Origin: Lepisosteus oculatus
Lineage: Eukaryota > Chordata > Actinopteri > Semionotiformes > Lepisosteidae
Length of the DNA: 64,000 nucleotides
Reading direction: 5' to 3'
NCBI RefSeq assembly: GCF_040954835.1
Contig: NC_090703.1
Location: 20,287,444 to 20,351,443 of the forward strand
Below, piece by piece: positions 45,201-53,467 of the stretch. Positions within the stretch are counted from its first letter, which is position 1. Every line of letters starts with the position of its first letter. The notes below the pieces were generated by a model. The model was not told the DNA's origin. It did no database searches and worked only from the letters and a program-made list of their open reading frames with translations. Made by a program: the position numbers and the translations under genes.

Positions 45201-46593
45201 GTTAGAACAGTTACAGACATTTTACCTTGCAACCAGACAAGGGCATCAGGGAATTAATCACCATCTTGAGCCAATGCCAAATGTACAGATTAAGTAATTA
45301 GATTAATTTAGCTCAAAGGAAACCAAACCTTTCAATCCACAAGGATAGTAATTTGACACCTGTTCTAAAGTAAAATTAAATTGCGGGTTTTTTGGATCCT
45401 CAACTTGTATCCCATTCTTCAGTACATTACTAACTTTTGCTCTGTACAGCACCTTCTGTGGTGCAGCATGCCTTTCACTGGCCTTTCTGCTTGACTTCAG
45501 GTTAAGGAGGAGAGAATTTTCCACCAGCAGGTGAAGTGCATCATTACAGAGGAGAAGACCTGCCGAGTCTGCAAGAAGAAGATTGGGAATAGGTGAGCAG
45601 GATGAGACCTTTCCCCTTACCAGCCTTGCTGATTACGTTAATCACCTCACTTTTCAAGCACGTGAGATTCTTTAGTTACCCGCTGGGCATGCTAAGATAA
45701 GGGCCAACTGTAGGTTTCGAACTTGGTCAGAAGAACCCATCTCCAGGTAAGGCCACTGCCTGAGAACCTGAAAAGTCCTGTCAATCCTGCAGACGCTCCA
45801 GGTAACAGATTAGCCTTCCTATTGGAAATGTACAGTACTTGACACTGTAAAGCCTCTTGTTTTGACTAAAGATAATGTTTAATTAGAAATCCACCATTGC
45901 CACTCCCAAAGCAAAATCTGAAGGAAAGTAGCTGGAGTGTGGGCTGTGCCACTAGCCAGGCACTATTTACTATTTTCTGGCTGTGATTTGATTTTTCTAA
46001 GCAATCAAAAACATTTCAAAAGTTAGACACTTCAACAGAAATATTACTTTTAAAATGGTTTACACTTGGAGGGAAATAAGCTTTTTTTTAAATCTCCTAT
46101 GACTTGATCATGGTATTTATGTGAATCGGCAGTAGACTTGGTCCTGCCTCTTCAGCTTACTAATGAACAAGTTATTCATGTAGAAGGAATTAGGTCTGGT
46201 CAACATTTTAGCCCTGACAATAAGATCATATAGCAGGAAATGTGTTGTTTTTTCACATATTGGGTACTGTGGTGTAAAAGCCTACACAGAGCCATGGCAT
46301 TTCCCCTCAGGCATTTTTCTGTGCATATTATTTGAAACGAGAAATGAAATAAGATACCTCTAACTCTCAGCTCTCCATAGAAAGATAATGGTTTAATAAA
46401 TACAATGTATTTATAAAAAATGTCAAACAAAAAATCTGTCATCTATTGCTCTTATTTTATTGAGTCATTATTCCTCCTCTTCAACATGTCTGTCGCTGTT
46501 TCTCGTGACAGTGCGTTTGCCCGGTACCCCAATGGCGTTGTAGTCCATTACTTCTGCTGCAAGGACCGGAGCCTGTGCCCTACTGAGCTGTGA
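21150..46593 (+). CDS. VPS39: VPS39 (Vam6), HOPS complex subunit; complete 25-exon gene
   Basis: The 25 exons listed separately join to 877 codons including stop (876 aa; human ~875 in the shorter isoform, from memory), with phases agreeing at every junction. VPS39 is the Rab7/Ypt7-side subunit of HOPS, which tethers late endosomes, lysosomes and autophagosomes before SNARE fusion. Visible domains: N-terminal CNH beta-propeller (about 15-290), alpha-solenoid with clathrin-repeat-like helices (about 300-760), and a C-terminal Vps39 domain 2 with a Cys-rich CRVCKKKIGNSAFARYP...HYFCC element (about 838-865) that binds VPS11 in yeast and human. The start is MHDAYEAVPILEKLPLQIDC, matching human MHDAFEPVPILEKLPLQIDC, with G at -3. 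It runs head to tail after TMEM87A. The last residues (KDRSLCPTEL) differ from human. Confidence 0.97.
22283..22612 (+). mobile_element. tRNA-type SINE with L2-like tail (VPS39 intron 1)
   Basis: Head gggtagcacagtgggttagt, body caaagacatactgataggtt, end gttagaaaatgaatgaagg. Confidence 0.87.
22937..23002 (+). CDS. VPS39: VPS39 exon 2
   Basis: 66 nt, residues 25-46, EDWLLVGTKPGHLLLYRVKK then DS, first blades of the CNH propeller. Phase 1 to 1. The human long isoform carries about 11 extra residues near this junction. Confidence 0.95.
23964..24028 (+). CDS. VPS39: VPS39 exon 3
   Basis: 65 nt, residues 47-68, GSNRFEVTLEKSNKNFSKKI then QQ, nearly identical to human. Phase 0 out, donor gtatgt. 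Confidence 0.95.
24189..24275 (+). mobile_element. SINE head fragment (L2-tail family)
   Basis: ggcctgtggtttggcagtta followed by gctgctgtctcacagctcc and gtctgtgtggagtta. Only the 5' part of the family is kept. Confidence 0.5.
25225..25420 (-). repeat. Short interspersed repeat (reverse), 'cctggtcctgatgg' head
   Basis: Reverse complement begins aggggttcccaaacctggcc and continues with a conserved-looking cacactccagaatttccat. Related to the elements at 5870 and 20208. Confidence 0.4.
25478..25520 (+). CDS. VPS39: VPS39 exon 4
   Basis: 43 nt, residues 69-82, LYVVSQYKILVSLL. Acceptor ctcacag, donor gtaagt. CNH propeller. Confidence 0.93.
25781..25875 (+). CDS. VPS39: VPS39 exon 5
   Basis: 95 nt, residues 83-114, ENNIHVHDLLTFQQITVVSK to FACDLQ. 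CNH propeller; phase 0 out. Confidence 0.95.
26335..26490 (-). repeat. Interspersed repeat, family X, copy 2 (reverse)
   Basis: Plus-strand text gcattcaaaaccgggagaaa...ccctgggatcccttaagaaa corresponds to the same end of family X as at 41870. It directly abuts the SINE at 26492. Confidence 0.5.
26492..26745 (+). mobile_element. tRNA-type SINE with L2-like tail, internally deleted
   Basis: Head ggcacagtggcgcagttgtt, body gtttcctcacaaagtccata, end gtattggataaagcag. The attggcttctgggaaaa stretch is absent. Confidence 0.8.
26838..26936 (+). CDS. VPS39: VPS39 exon 6
   Basis: 99 nt, residues 115-147, QSSEGEAKLRMCVAVKKRLQ to HELQ. The acceptor is CAGCAG (NAGNAG); use of the second would drop one Gln. 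The first keeps the human length. Confidence 0.94.
27383..27475 (+). CDS. VPS39: VPS39 exon 7
   Basis: 93 nt, residues 148-178, GDFGAPDVPKSMAWCENSIC to YYLIR. Conserved CNH segment; donor gtaagc. Confidence 0.96.
28282..28465 (+). CDS. VPS39: VPS39 exon 8
   Basis: 184 nt, residues 179-239, MDGRGSFKELFPTGKQLEPL to IPIAM. Highly conserved CNH core with VAPLADGKVAVGQDDLTVVL. Confidence 0.97.
29817..29937 (+). CDS. VPS39: VPS39 exon 9
   Basis: 121 nt, residues 240-279, EHQPPYIIAVLPRYVEIRTF to FISSA. Acceptor acccag, phase 2 out. Confidence 0.96.
30902..31022 (+). CDS. VPS39: VPS39 exon 10
   Basis: 121 nt, residues 280-320, PNIVYVASNHFVWRLVPVSI to ALQLA. End of the propeller and first solenoid helix (QLLQDKQFELALQLA). 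Confidence 0.96.
31208..31273 (+). CDS. Candidate in-frame cassette exon of VPS39 (not in the core model)
   Basis: 66 nt between atattttcag and gtagct, phase 0-0 and without stops: LLYFNQFQLDVYYS then LYRTVRQK. It would add 22 residues between exons 10 and 11. Codon use looks coding-like, but the donor lacks the +5 G and I do not recall it in human VPS39. Confidence 0.35.
31831..31960 (+). CDS. VPS39: VPS39 exon 11
   Basis: 130 nt, residues 321-363, KMKDDSDGDKKQQIHHIQNL to FAKLGT. Solenoid; phase 1 out. Confidence 0.96.
32707..32849 (+). CDS. VPS39: VPS39 exon 12
   Basis: 143 nt, residues 364-411, DPTHVIGLYPDLLPSDYRRQ to LIDYLTQ. Part of this exon recurs as a decayed copy at 34112-34166. 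Confidence 0.96.
33209..33537 (+). mobile_element. tRNA-type SINE with L2-like tail (VPS39 intron 12)
   Basis: Head ggcacagtggttcagtggtt, body ggttaattggcttctaggaa, end gtaaagcggttagaaaatgg atgg. One of the best-preserved copies. Confidence 0.88.
33783..33923 (+). CDS. VPS39: VPS39 exon 13
   Basis: 141 nt, residues 412-458, KRSHLVKQLNDSDPSTTSPL to LLKCYLH. It lies in a CpG-rich patch that extends about 140 bp into the upstream intron. Confidence 0.96.
34112..34166 (+). pseudogene. Decayed duplicate of part of VPS39 exon 12, in intron 13
   Basis: 34130-34166 matches exon 12 bases 32803-32839 at 33 of 37 positions and reads ELKKAHMALID (exon: ELEKAHLALID). A shortened copy of the preceding CTACCCC...CCTG stretch comes before it. 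A stop follows directly, and there is no splice donor. Confidence 0.7.
34522..34663 (+). CDS. VPS39: VPS39 exon 14
   Basis: 142 nt, residues 459-505, TNVALVAPLLRLENNHCHIE to GLHKK. Conserved solenoid; donor gtgagc. Confidence 0.96.
35283..35575 (+). repeat. Repeat unit A, upstream of VPS39 exon 15
   Basis: Contains cgatgaagaaggctagtatt...cagaactccatatctcc...ggattggttgcaggctgtgg. Clearly homologous to 36241-37103, same orientation, but about 550 bp shorter in the middle. Confidence 0.75.
36136..36222 (+). CDS. VPS39: VPS39 exon 15
   Basis: 87 nt, residues 506-534, ALQVLLDQSTKANSPLKGHE to LQRL. Phase 1 to 1; donor gtaagc. Confidence 0.95.
36241..37103 (+). repeat. Repeat unit B, downstream of VPS39 exon 15
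   Basis: The ends match unit A (ggatgaagaaggccaatatt and agatggtgaaaggctgcagt), but about 36440-36990 is unique to this copy. It starts 19 bp after exon 15. No element family recognised. Confidence 0.7.
37311..37872 (+). mobile_element. SINE3 (5S rRNA-derived SINE), near full length
   Basis: The 5S-like promoter region (gaagctaagcaggtgtgagc...tacctggatgggagacctcc) is followed by the known SINE3 body (ccttcggatgaaacgtaaaa, tcctgactctctgtggtcat) and the tail gcgctatataagtg plus (ATT)n. The 5S box A/C region suggests an internal pol III promoter. Confidence 0.93.
38056..38129 (+). CDS. VPS39: VPS39 exon 16
   Basis: 74 nt, residues 535-559, GMENLGIIFEFSPWVLKNCP then EDGLK (human WVLRDFPEDGLK). 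Confidence 0.94.
38359..38715 (+). mobile_element. Tc1/mariner-type non-autonomous DNA element
   Basis: Begins agtggctatcaaaagtattc atcccc and has the typical internal text gggtgaatacttacacaaac followed by tatatttttaattaatttag. No transposase frame. The end boundary is uncertain. Confidence 0.7.
38864..38962 (+). CDS. VPS39: VPS39 exon 17
   Basis: 99 nt, residues 560-592, IFTEDLTEVETLPREKILNF to AIPYL. Phase 0-0. Confidence 0.96.
39744..40086 (-). mobile_element. tRNA-type SINE with L2-like tail (reverse), with (CA)n
   Basis: Reads in reverse from ggcagcacagtggttagcat to aaaaatggatggatgg. An internal CA microsatellite lies at about 39882-39902. It ends 47 bp before exon 18. Confidence 0.88.
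40134..40251 (+). CDS. VPS39: VPS39 exon 18
   Basis: 118 nt, residues 593-631, EHIISVWEEEEPEFHNCLIE to SLPE. Phase 1 out. Confidence 0.96.
40288..40460 (+). repeat. Interspersed repeat, family X head, copy 3
   Basis: agaacataagaaaggttgta followed by caagaggaagccacatggct, a head I recall for this family. The 3' half changes to the 'gggtttccctatccaggtcc' repeat. Confidence 0.55.
41176..41304 (+). CDS. VPS39: VPS39 exon 19
   Basis: 129 nt, residues 632-674, DETPVPAGQEEGELGEFRNK to DFPFD. The acidic linker and following helix are conserved. Confidence 0.95.
41712..42066 (-). repeat. Interspersed repeat, family X, copy 4 (reverse), abutting VPS39 exon 20
   Basis: Contains aggaggcatgtctttacaca...ggttgtgggagagtggaaca...agctggatgc and ends ctgtaatcagttcttacgtt, which runs into the exon 20 acceptor. 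Confidence 0.75.
42083..42185 (+). CDS. VPS39: VPS39 exon 20
   Basis: 103 nt, residues 675-708, GLLEERALLLGRMGKHEQAL to RMAE. Clathrin-repeat-like helices. Acceptor ttgctttgcag lies right at a repeat end. Confidence 0.97.
43282..43327 (+). CDS. VPS39: VPS39 exon 21
   Basis: 46 nt, residues 709-724, EYCHRHYDRVTDGNKD (first codon shared). Acceptor cgcttag, donor gtgagt. Confidence 0.95.
43640..43652 (-). promoter_or_regulatory. DR1 nuclear-receptor-like motif in VPS39 intron 21
   Basis: Minus strand reads GGGTCAAAGGTCA, two half-sites spaced by one base, the HNF4/PPAR-RXR pattern. Motif only; no functional support. Confidence 0.3.
44175..44324 (+). CDS. VPS39: VPS39 exon 22
   Basis: 150 nt, residues 725-774, VYLSLLRMYLSPPDVHCLGP to LNTTK. 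Conserved; phase 0-0. Confidence 0.97.
44990..45124 (+). CDS. VPS39: VPS39 exon 23
   Basis: 135 nt, residues 775-819, AINLLPANTQIREIRVFLES to AEFLR. Start of Vps39 domain 2. Confidence 0.97.
45501..45592 (+). CDS. VPS39: VPS39 exon 24
   Basis: 92 nt, residues 820-849, VKEERIFHQQVKCIITEEKT then CRVCKKKIGN. Includes the CxxC pair of the C-terminal Cys-rich element. Confidence 0.97.
46512..46593 (+). CDS. VPS39: VPS39 exon 25 (coding part)
   Basis: 82 nt to TGA, residues 850-876, SAFARYPNGVVVHYFCCKDR then SLCPTEL. The core to HYFC is conserved; the last ~10 residues are divergent. Confidence 0.95.
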
Positions 46594-46689
46594 GGGTGGT
46601 AGGGGCAGCACTCACTCCAGCCCCTGGATTGGCCGAGCGTCGGCAGGGACTGGGCCGGCCGAGGGATTCGAGCTCATCCCAAAAACCAA

Positions 46690-46717
46690 CTCGCTTGCTC
46701 GCTCGCTCGCTCGCTCA
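46690..46717. repeat. (TCGC)n tetranucleotide repeat in the VPS39 3' UTR
   Basis: About seven TCGC units with one TTGC interruption. A candidate length-variable site. Confidence 0.8.
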
Positions 46718-48594
46718 CGCCTGTGAGAGGAACTCCCATGGGACAGTTCGGGAGTCACGGAGCTACGGATGAATGGGGATGCGAGGTCGACTGCTTTGGT
46801 TTTTTAACTGGAATAGTTTTTATGGACGAAGTCGTATACGTTTTACCAATATGTGTTTTCCTCAAAGGAGATGGATGGAGGCGTTCTCTTTGGTAAAGCC
46901 CAAGCTACGCCGCCTGCTTTGTGCATACGCTGAAGGCCCTGCATGTCTTGAGCACTGAGATCTTCACTGGAATGTTACATTCTGACTTCAGCCAAGGGCT
47001 GAAGGACCCATGTTAATCAGCCCTATTGCTGTGTTATGTATTTCTTGTTGGCTTCTTCAGGCATTTTTGATGTCCTTCAGAATACTCTGTTTAAATGGAC
47101 TGTTCCCTTCTTTTACTTCTCAAGGTGTTTTTGAAGGCTGATCAATAGATATTTGTTCCAGAACCTGTTTAAAATCTGTCATTGTTTTATAACCTCAGGT
47201 AATCCCCATCTGTTGGTGAAGAGAGTGAAATGTGATTTTTGTTGCACAGCATTCATCTGAAATGTACTTCTAGGTCTGCCTGAATATGCTCTTGCAGTGG
47301 TTAAGGATTTAATGATCAATCAAAACAGCTTTCGAATTTAAAATCACAGTTCCCTGTTACATTAGAATTTATAAGACCTTTTCTAAGGTGAGCAAGCTTA
47401 ACTCGAAAGGACTGCTTGAGCAATCAGCTTGCCCCTGAAGCCTGAAGATAAATGTAGAAGAAATGGCTACCACAAGTATCTGCAGCCCTGCTCGTGGTTA
47501 GTCCCACACCATCATGTTTAAAAGGTAACGATTAAATTAATCAGCTTAATTGATCAATAAGTTAAGTTCCCAAATTTGAAGAAAATGTGATTAGGGGTGA
47601 ACCCAAGCTTGCTGGATTAGTGCAGGCTTGGGGACCTTGCAGAAGCTGCTGCTAGAAATCAGTCTGTCTTCAGTTTGCAGTACTAATATCCTAAGATAAC
47701 ATCCAGTGTGTCAAGAGTGTTTCACGTTTAAATGTGTAAAGCCTGTTTTTTTTAGTTTACATGGTGTGTTCCGTGATGAAACAAATGCAAACACAACCTT
47801 GAATTAATTTTTGCACTATTAAAATGGCACAGTGAAGGTTTTTTTTGCAATTTGTTGCTCTTAGTGTAGCACATAAACAGTGTGGAAATATCACCTTTTC
47901 TACGCAGGTGTGGGGTGTATTCAATTTCTGGTAATCTTGCAGCTACTTTCTTGCAAACCCTGTACTCTATTTTGGTTTTACCCCTGGTTTTATCTCAATT
48001 ATACAAATATTTTAAGTTGCAATGTCAAATCCTGAATCTCACTGGTTCTTCTGCTAGGTTGCTTTTCCCATTAGCAAATTATATAGTTCAATGCAGAGTT
48101 ACCCATTTTTTCCCCATCTTTTTCTTTCTCTTTAATTGTGAAAAAAGAAACTTCTACTTGGAACCCTTCATGCTTTAGGATTACATATAATAGATGTATG
48201 TAACCTGAATGTGTTTTAGTAATGATTCAGTCTGGTTGAATACTGCATAGTTGTGTATGTTTTATCAAAAATAATCTGCTTCTCTGCTCTGTATTGTACA
48301 GTGCAGAATTTTCTTTTATTCTCTACATGATTTTTTTGTATGTTATCGTTCATCTGTCGGGTGGAAACCCAGTGTCTGCTGGTGTCCTGTTCCAACAGAG
48401 CTCCCAGTGGCCTCATTCATCAAATGCCAGACTCAAATCAAGGTTGTACTGTAAACACCTACTGTATACCTACTTAAAGTGATAGAAATGTAGCAACTGT
48501 GCAATATCCAGCTGTCTGAGAACTGAAAGTTACAAAACAATTCTGCCTTATTTAATCATTAGTTCAGTACAAAGCTTGAGCACTGATGAGCTCC

Positions 48595-48650
48595 GTTTGA
48601 GAGGAACACTCTAGAACCACCAGGAGCAGGACTGGGAAGCCCTGTTTATA
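48595..48650 (-). repeat. Short interspersed repeat fragment
   Basis: agaaccaccaggagcaggac tggga core, as at 10545. Lies inside the VPS39 3' UTR. Confidence 0.35.
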
Positions 48651-49174
48651 CACTCCAAGTGGTGAACTGGCCTCATGAAATAATGGAATGCAGCAACAAA
48701 ATTTAAGAAAACAGTTTATTTATTTAAAAAGCTCTCTCAAAAAAGAAGCTTTTGATTTTAGACTATCTCGCCTTTGTAAAAAAAGTAAAACATTTAAACT
48801 TCTAAGGAAAGGTGTGTTAACGGATCTATTGCACTTTTGAAAAAATATTTTTTAAGCTCTTGACTAATATTATTTGCCTTATAGAACATTTATTTTCTGG
48901 CACATCTGTCAGTCCTACTGATAACCCATTTTAGCGCAGGACGTCCTGAACTAAAGGTTTAATTTGACGTCTCTGGTCTGTCTGGTGTCCTTTTCATTAA
49001 TTGCACATACTGTATATCATTCTATGGTTGTTACAGACAGAGAACTTTCTACAAAGGTGTTGTAGTATAGAAAGTTTGGGAAGATTGTATAAAAGTTTAT
49101 TTTTAGGTCTGTATTCAAAATGACTTTGTTCACTAACACAACCGGTCTGAATAGCACGGTACAAATTGTAAAAA

Positions 49175-49180
49175 ATAAAG
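49175..49180 (+). promoter_or_regulatory. Candidate VPS39 poly(A) signal
   Basis: AATAAA followed within 60 nt by tgtctgcctctggggtat and a gttgttgttgg run. Confidence 0.5.
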
Positions 49181-49774
49181 TTTGAAAGTGATAAAGTAAC
49201 CTTTATGTGTCTAGATGTCTGCCTCTGGGGTATCTGTTGTTGTTGGAGGCTAAAACAAAAGACTCCATATACCCCTTTTAATATATGCAAATGTAGATTC
49301 ACTTTACTAAAGTAACAATGGGTTTTTATTCCACCTTTTGATTACTGATCATTCGTCCTTACTTTGGCTTTGATTTAAACCATGGAAATTATACAATTAA
49401 GTTTTTTTTTCTTAGTTGAATAATATTTATGAAGTGCCTTCCAAACTCAAACATGCTATTTAGAATGACAAAGAGGAAAAGGAGAAACAATGTAAAAGAA
49501 AAATGAGACACGATAACATACAGGATAAACTGTAAGGCAATTAGACATACAGTAAACCTGTGTAAAAAGATTAGTTTCAATTTATTTGAAAAGGGTCAAA
49601 GACTTTGTCTCTCCAAGAGGCAGGGAAAGAACATTCAATTACAGAAGCAGTGACAGAAAAAGCAGTCTTTGAAAGTCTGCATTAGGAATTTGTCTTTTTG
49701 CATACCCCAGCTTGCTCTCCATGAGGGACACACAGGTGGGGAGAGAGAAGTTTGGGGATAGAGTGTCAGGGTCA

Positions 49775-49922
49775 GTCATTTATACAGCACCCCTGGAACA
49801 GTTGGGGTTATGGCCGTTGCTGGTCCAACGGAGTAGGCTTTCTCTGCTGGCCATGGGATTTGAACCTGCAACCTTCCAGCCACAGGCACAGATCCTAACC
49901 ACAGTGCCACCACTCTGCCTTT
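49775..49922 (-). mobile_element. tRNA-derived SINE-like element (reverse)
   Basis: Reverse complement: gcagagtggtggcactgtgg (A-box-like), then ggaaggttgcaggttcaaat ccc (B-box-like), then a non-tRNA body ending in a tgtataaatgac-type tail. Related to common fish tRNA SINEs. It abuts the LINE relic. Confidence 0.6.
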
Positions 49923-49969
49923 ATACTTTATAGTCAACCAATGTAAATAATTTTACATAGACAAATTAT

Positions 49970-50430
49970 TTTATATTGGGGGGGGAGGAGAGATTTTAAC
50001 ATACTGTAAATTTGAGTATCATCTGCATAATAATGAAACCGATGACCATACTGTATTTGTGTATAATCTGACTGAATGAAAGCATATAAATAAAAAAAAA
50101 AGCAAAGGGCCCAAGACTGAACCCTGGGGCACACCGTGATTGACTGGGGCCGTGGGGGATTTATGAGGACCAAGGGAAACGAAATGCTACCTGCCAGTCA
50201 GATATATGCGAAAACAGTTAAAATAGTTCATCGATAGACAAGAATGTCTGCAAGCGTTAGAGCAACATTGATTTACTATATCAAAATCTGCACTAAGGTC
50301 AAGGAGCTTAAGAATACTTATAGCTTCTAATACTTACAGCAACAAGCAAATCATTCACAACCTCTGACTAGAGCTGTCTCAGTGCTATGATTAAGGCAAA
50401 AACAGGACTGAAATGGTCCAAATAAATAAT
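49970..50430 (-). mobile_element. Degraded L2-type LINE reverse transcriptase fragment
   Basis: On the minus strand, across several frames, can be read LDLSADFDIVNQ (family LDLSAAFDTVDH), then NCFRIYLTGR, a shifted GVPQGSVLGP-like stretch, then FHYYADDTQIY, the YADD catalytic box of the RT. Frameshifts and stops make it non-functional. Confidence 0.82.
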
Positions 50431-51839
50431 TAGCTATCGTATGAACCTGTAATTGATGTGCAACACGTACTATGTTTTTTTTTGTGTGCTCAGACACCTA
50501 TACACTAGGCTGGCTCTTATAGCCTGCTTGTTCGTGAAATGGTTAATGGCACCGTGTCTCAAAATCCAGCTTGTGCTTTGGAAAGTCTATCCACAAACTT
50601 TTTGTTTTCTAAAAAAGGTTTTTGAAAGGTTTATGCAAATTTCTGCATGCAAAGATGTGAATTAATATTAATTTCATCTGAGGTTTGGACCAATGCCTTT
50701 TAGATTTCTTTTGATATGTGAGCACTGACAGCCCCCAGTTCCCCTCAGTACCTACTCCGATGTCGAATTTTGTGCCATAGATGTGCGTGGCAGATTTACT
50801 AACTACAGTACATGCAGAATGTAGGCCATGTGTATATTATAAACAACAGCAGTCTTACTGATCCCAGAGGGAGTGCCCTAACAGCTATTGTCCTTATTCT
50901 GTTAAATAATGGATGTTTAATTTATGAGCATGGACTACCTTAAAACTGGGTTTAATAACATATGGTACTTTGTCAAAGACTTTTTGGAAATTTCATAAAT
51001 ACAGCATAGCATGGTCTTTAAGAAGTGGAAAGTATTTTCTCCTTTACCAAAAGAGACCCACCCATATTCATTTTGAATTTTGAACAGCTATATCAGAGCA
51101 ATCTGCAGTCAGAATGCTTTATTCAAAACAAACGTTTTACTGCACAATAGGTATTTAAAACTAAACTCACGAGCGGCGGGGGGGGAATAAATGCAGCGTC
51201 CTCTATCTTCAGCGACCTTTTCTCGCGCTGAACATCAGGAATCTGTCAGGCTGTTCAAATCTTGCCTCTGGCCTTTTGTTTTACAAAGCAGTCTTGGATT
51301 ATCGAAAAACCCTTGGAGATTTTGTACTCTTTATCACTAACTCCTGTTTCATGTTGCTCTCAAGCTCTCATGTTGTTTTCTTCGATTGTCAGGGTAAACC
51401 CTCACTTTGTAACCAGGCCCCATTTTTCTCCTACATTATTTTAAAGTTCATTGGGATTAAACACAGGAGGGCACAGCTGTGACAAAGCTCAGAGAAAAAC
51501 TACCCTTCTTTCAGACACCAGTCTATTACAGGGGCTTTTTGACTTCAGGAATTGGCATTTAGACAGATGCAGCCCACAGTATGTAGTACTAACCTACCCC
51601 ACAGACGAGAGTCCAAGTTGCTTCGGATAATTTAAAACAAGATTCATCAGTCTAACTCAATCAAAACCCAGAGTAGCTGGTCAGTCTTCTGGATGAATAG
51701 AAACCTGCAGAGCTGGCTTCTACGAAGAAGGACTTTGTACTTAACCGGGTTTATCCCATTTGAACAGATGTCATTCTGATGACAAGGAAAAAGGTTTTGA
51801 AAGGTTTATGGCCATGTAAATGCATTAAGAGTGACAGAC

Positions 51840-52020
51840 TGGAACGGAGGTGAGCACTACTCCAGGGTCACAGGTTCGATTGCAGCCTGGTGCAGCTGCT
51901 CTCTACCTGGAGGGGGCACCAGTGGAACAAATGCACGATCTACCTGTACGCGTGTAAACTCGTACCAGCTGTTCTGGTTTCCTCCCACCTCAGTTGGTGC
52001 TCCATCTAGGATGCCTCCCT
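51840..52020 (+). repeat. Very degraded SINE-like sequence
   Basis: ggtcacaggttcgattgcag (B-box-like) followed by tctggtttcctcccacct, resembling the body of the L2-tail SINE. Poorly conserved. Confidence 0.35.
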
Positions 52021-53168
52021 GCTAATCTCCAGCTTGGCCACACTCTCACGTGGATGAACAGCCTCCAGATAACAGATGGGTGTTAAAGTCTTGCTTTGTT
52101 AACATAAGATTCATTAGCATGCTTGAAAGTCACTGAAAACTGGGTATGGGGAATGAAAATGTATTAGGGGGTTTAACACATGGGCACTCAGATGGACGTA
52201 ACAAAACTGCATCTGCCCCCAAGTTGTGGACGTGGGCAAAGGAATCTTATCTGTGCCAGTGTATATTTGGTGCCAGTGAGTCTTGACCTTCTTAAGACAA
52301 GGTAATGCACTTGTCTTTGGAGACTAAGACCTGGGGTTTGGGATGGAGGGTTGGCACACTAACACTAAGCCATCACTACACAAAGTCCTCAAGATTTGAA
52401 TCCAATGAAGATTCTTCAAGATCATCAAATCTACCTGCACCTTATGTAACCACCACTAAGAGGGCATGCAGCAATTCCCTACTTGTTCATTGTGTAAATG
52501 TTGGCGTTATCGTAAACGTGCAATTTTAAACTGTTTTTGGTTTGTTGTTACATAGCTTCAATAATTTATCAGAATCCAAAATGGTCTGATACTAATACAG
52601 TGTATGGTATTTCATACACTTGAGAAACACAACTTGTATTTTTAGTCCCATTTATTCTTAGGTCGTGTTCTGCCTGTAGCAATTTTTAAAGGTCATGTCC
52701 TCTTTCTACACTCCTACCTACCTCCTGCCATTTGCTTTCATAAATGTTAAGAAGGGCCACAGTTGTGGTAAAGCATGCTATTATCATTCATCTAGGTACA
52801 AGCATTGAAAAATGGAGGAAAATTGCACAAAAACAGGTAATTTAGTGTATATATATAAACCTCTGTGCAGTTGGGAAATGACCACAGTTATTTGTCACAG
52901 ATGGAGGTCTTGAATTGGAAAGCTGTTGTGTTCAGTGGCTGAGAGGTAAAATAGTTATACAGCATGTCCTCAGATGACTTATGTGGTCAATTTGCCTACA
53001 GGCCCCATTGCTGTGCTGGAAGCAGAAAGAATCAGCTGTATGCGGCTGCCCTTGCTGGGTTTCCATAGACCTTGCAGTCCAAGGAATCAAGAGTCTTTGT
53101 TGCAGCCTCATTTTTTCATGAAAAGGAAAGCAGTCTGCTCACTTTTGTGAACTTCTTACCCTGATCAA

Positions 53169-53467
53169 CCCATCCATACATTTTCTATACCACTTTACCC
53201 AATTCAGGGTCATGGGGAAGCCGGAGCCTATCTCAGTAAGCAATGGGCACAAGACAGGATACACACCCTGGATAGGACACCAGTACATCACAGGGCTAAT
53301 TTTCCCAGAAGCCAATGAAATTACCAGTATGCTTTTGGACTGTGGGAGGACATTGGAACATTTGGAGGAAACCCATGCGGGTATAAACTCCATGCATACA
53401 GCACCCTGAGAATTGAACCCAGGGCCCCAGAGTTACAAGGCAGCAATGCTAACCACTGGGCCACTGT
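53169..53467 (-). mobile_element. tRNA-type SINE with L2-like tail (reverse)
   Basis: Reverse order from ggcccagtggttagcattgc to gaaaatgtatggatggg. The CA-rich middle is missing. Confidence 0.87.

Larger units (their letters stand above)
46594..49200 (+). other. VPS39: Probable VPS39 3' UTR
   Basis: About 2.6 kb of AT-rich sequence with no splice-linked coding. A TCGC tetranucleotide run lies at about 46690-46717, soon after the stop. AATAAA at 49175-49180 with T/G-rich downstream sequence is the best end; ATTAAA variants near 47532 and 47818 could give shorter forms. Confidence 0.55.
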
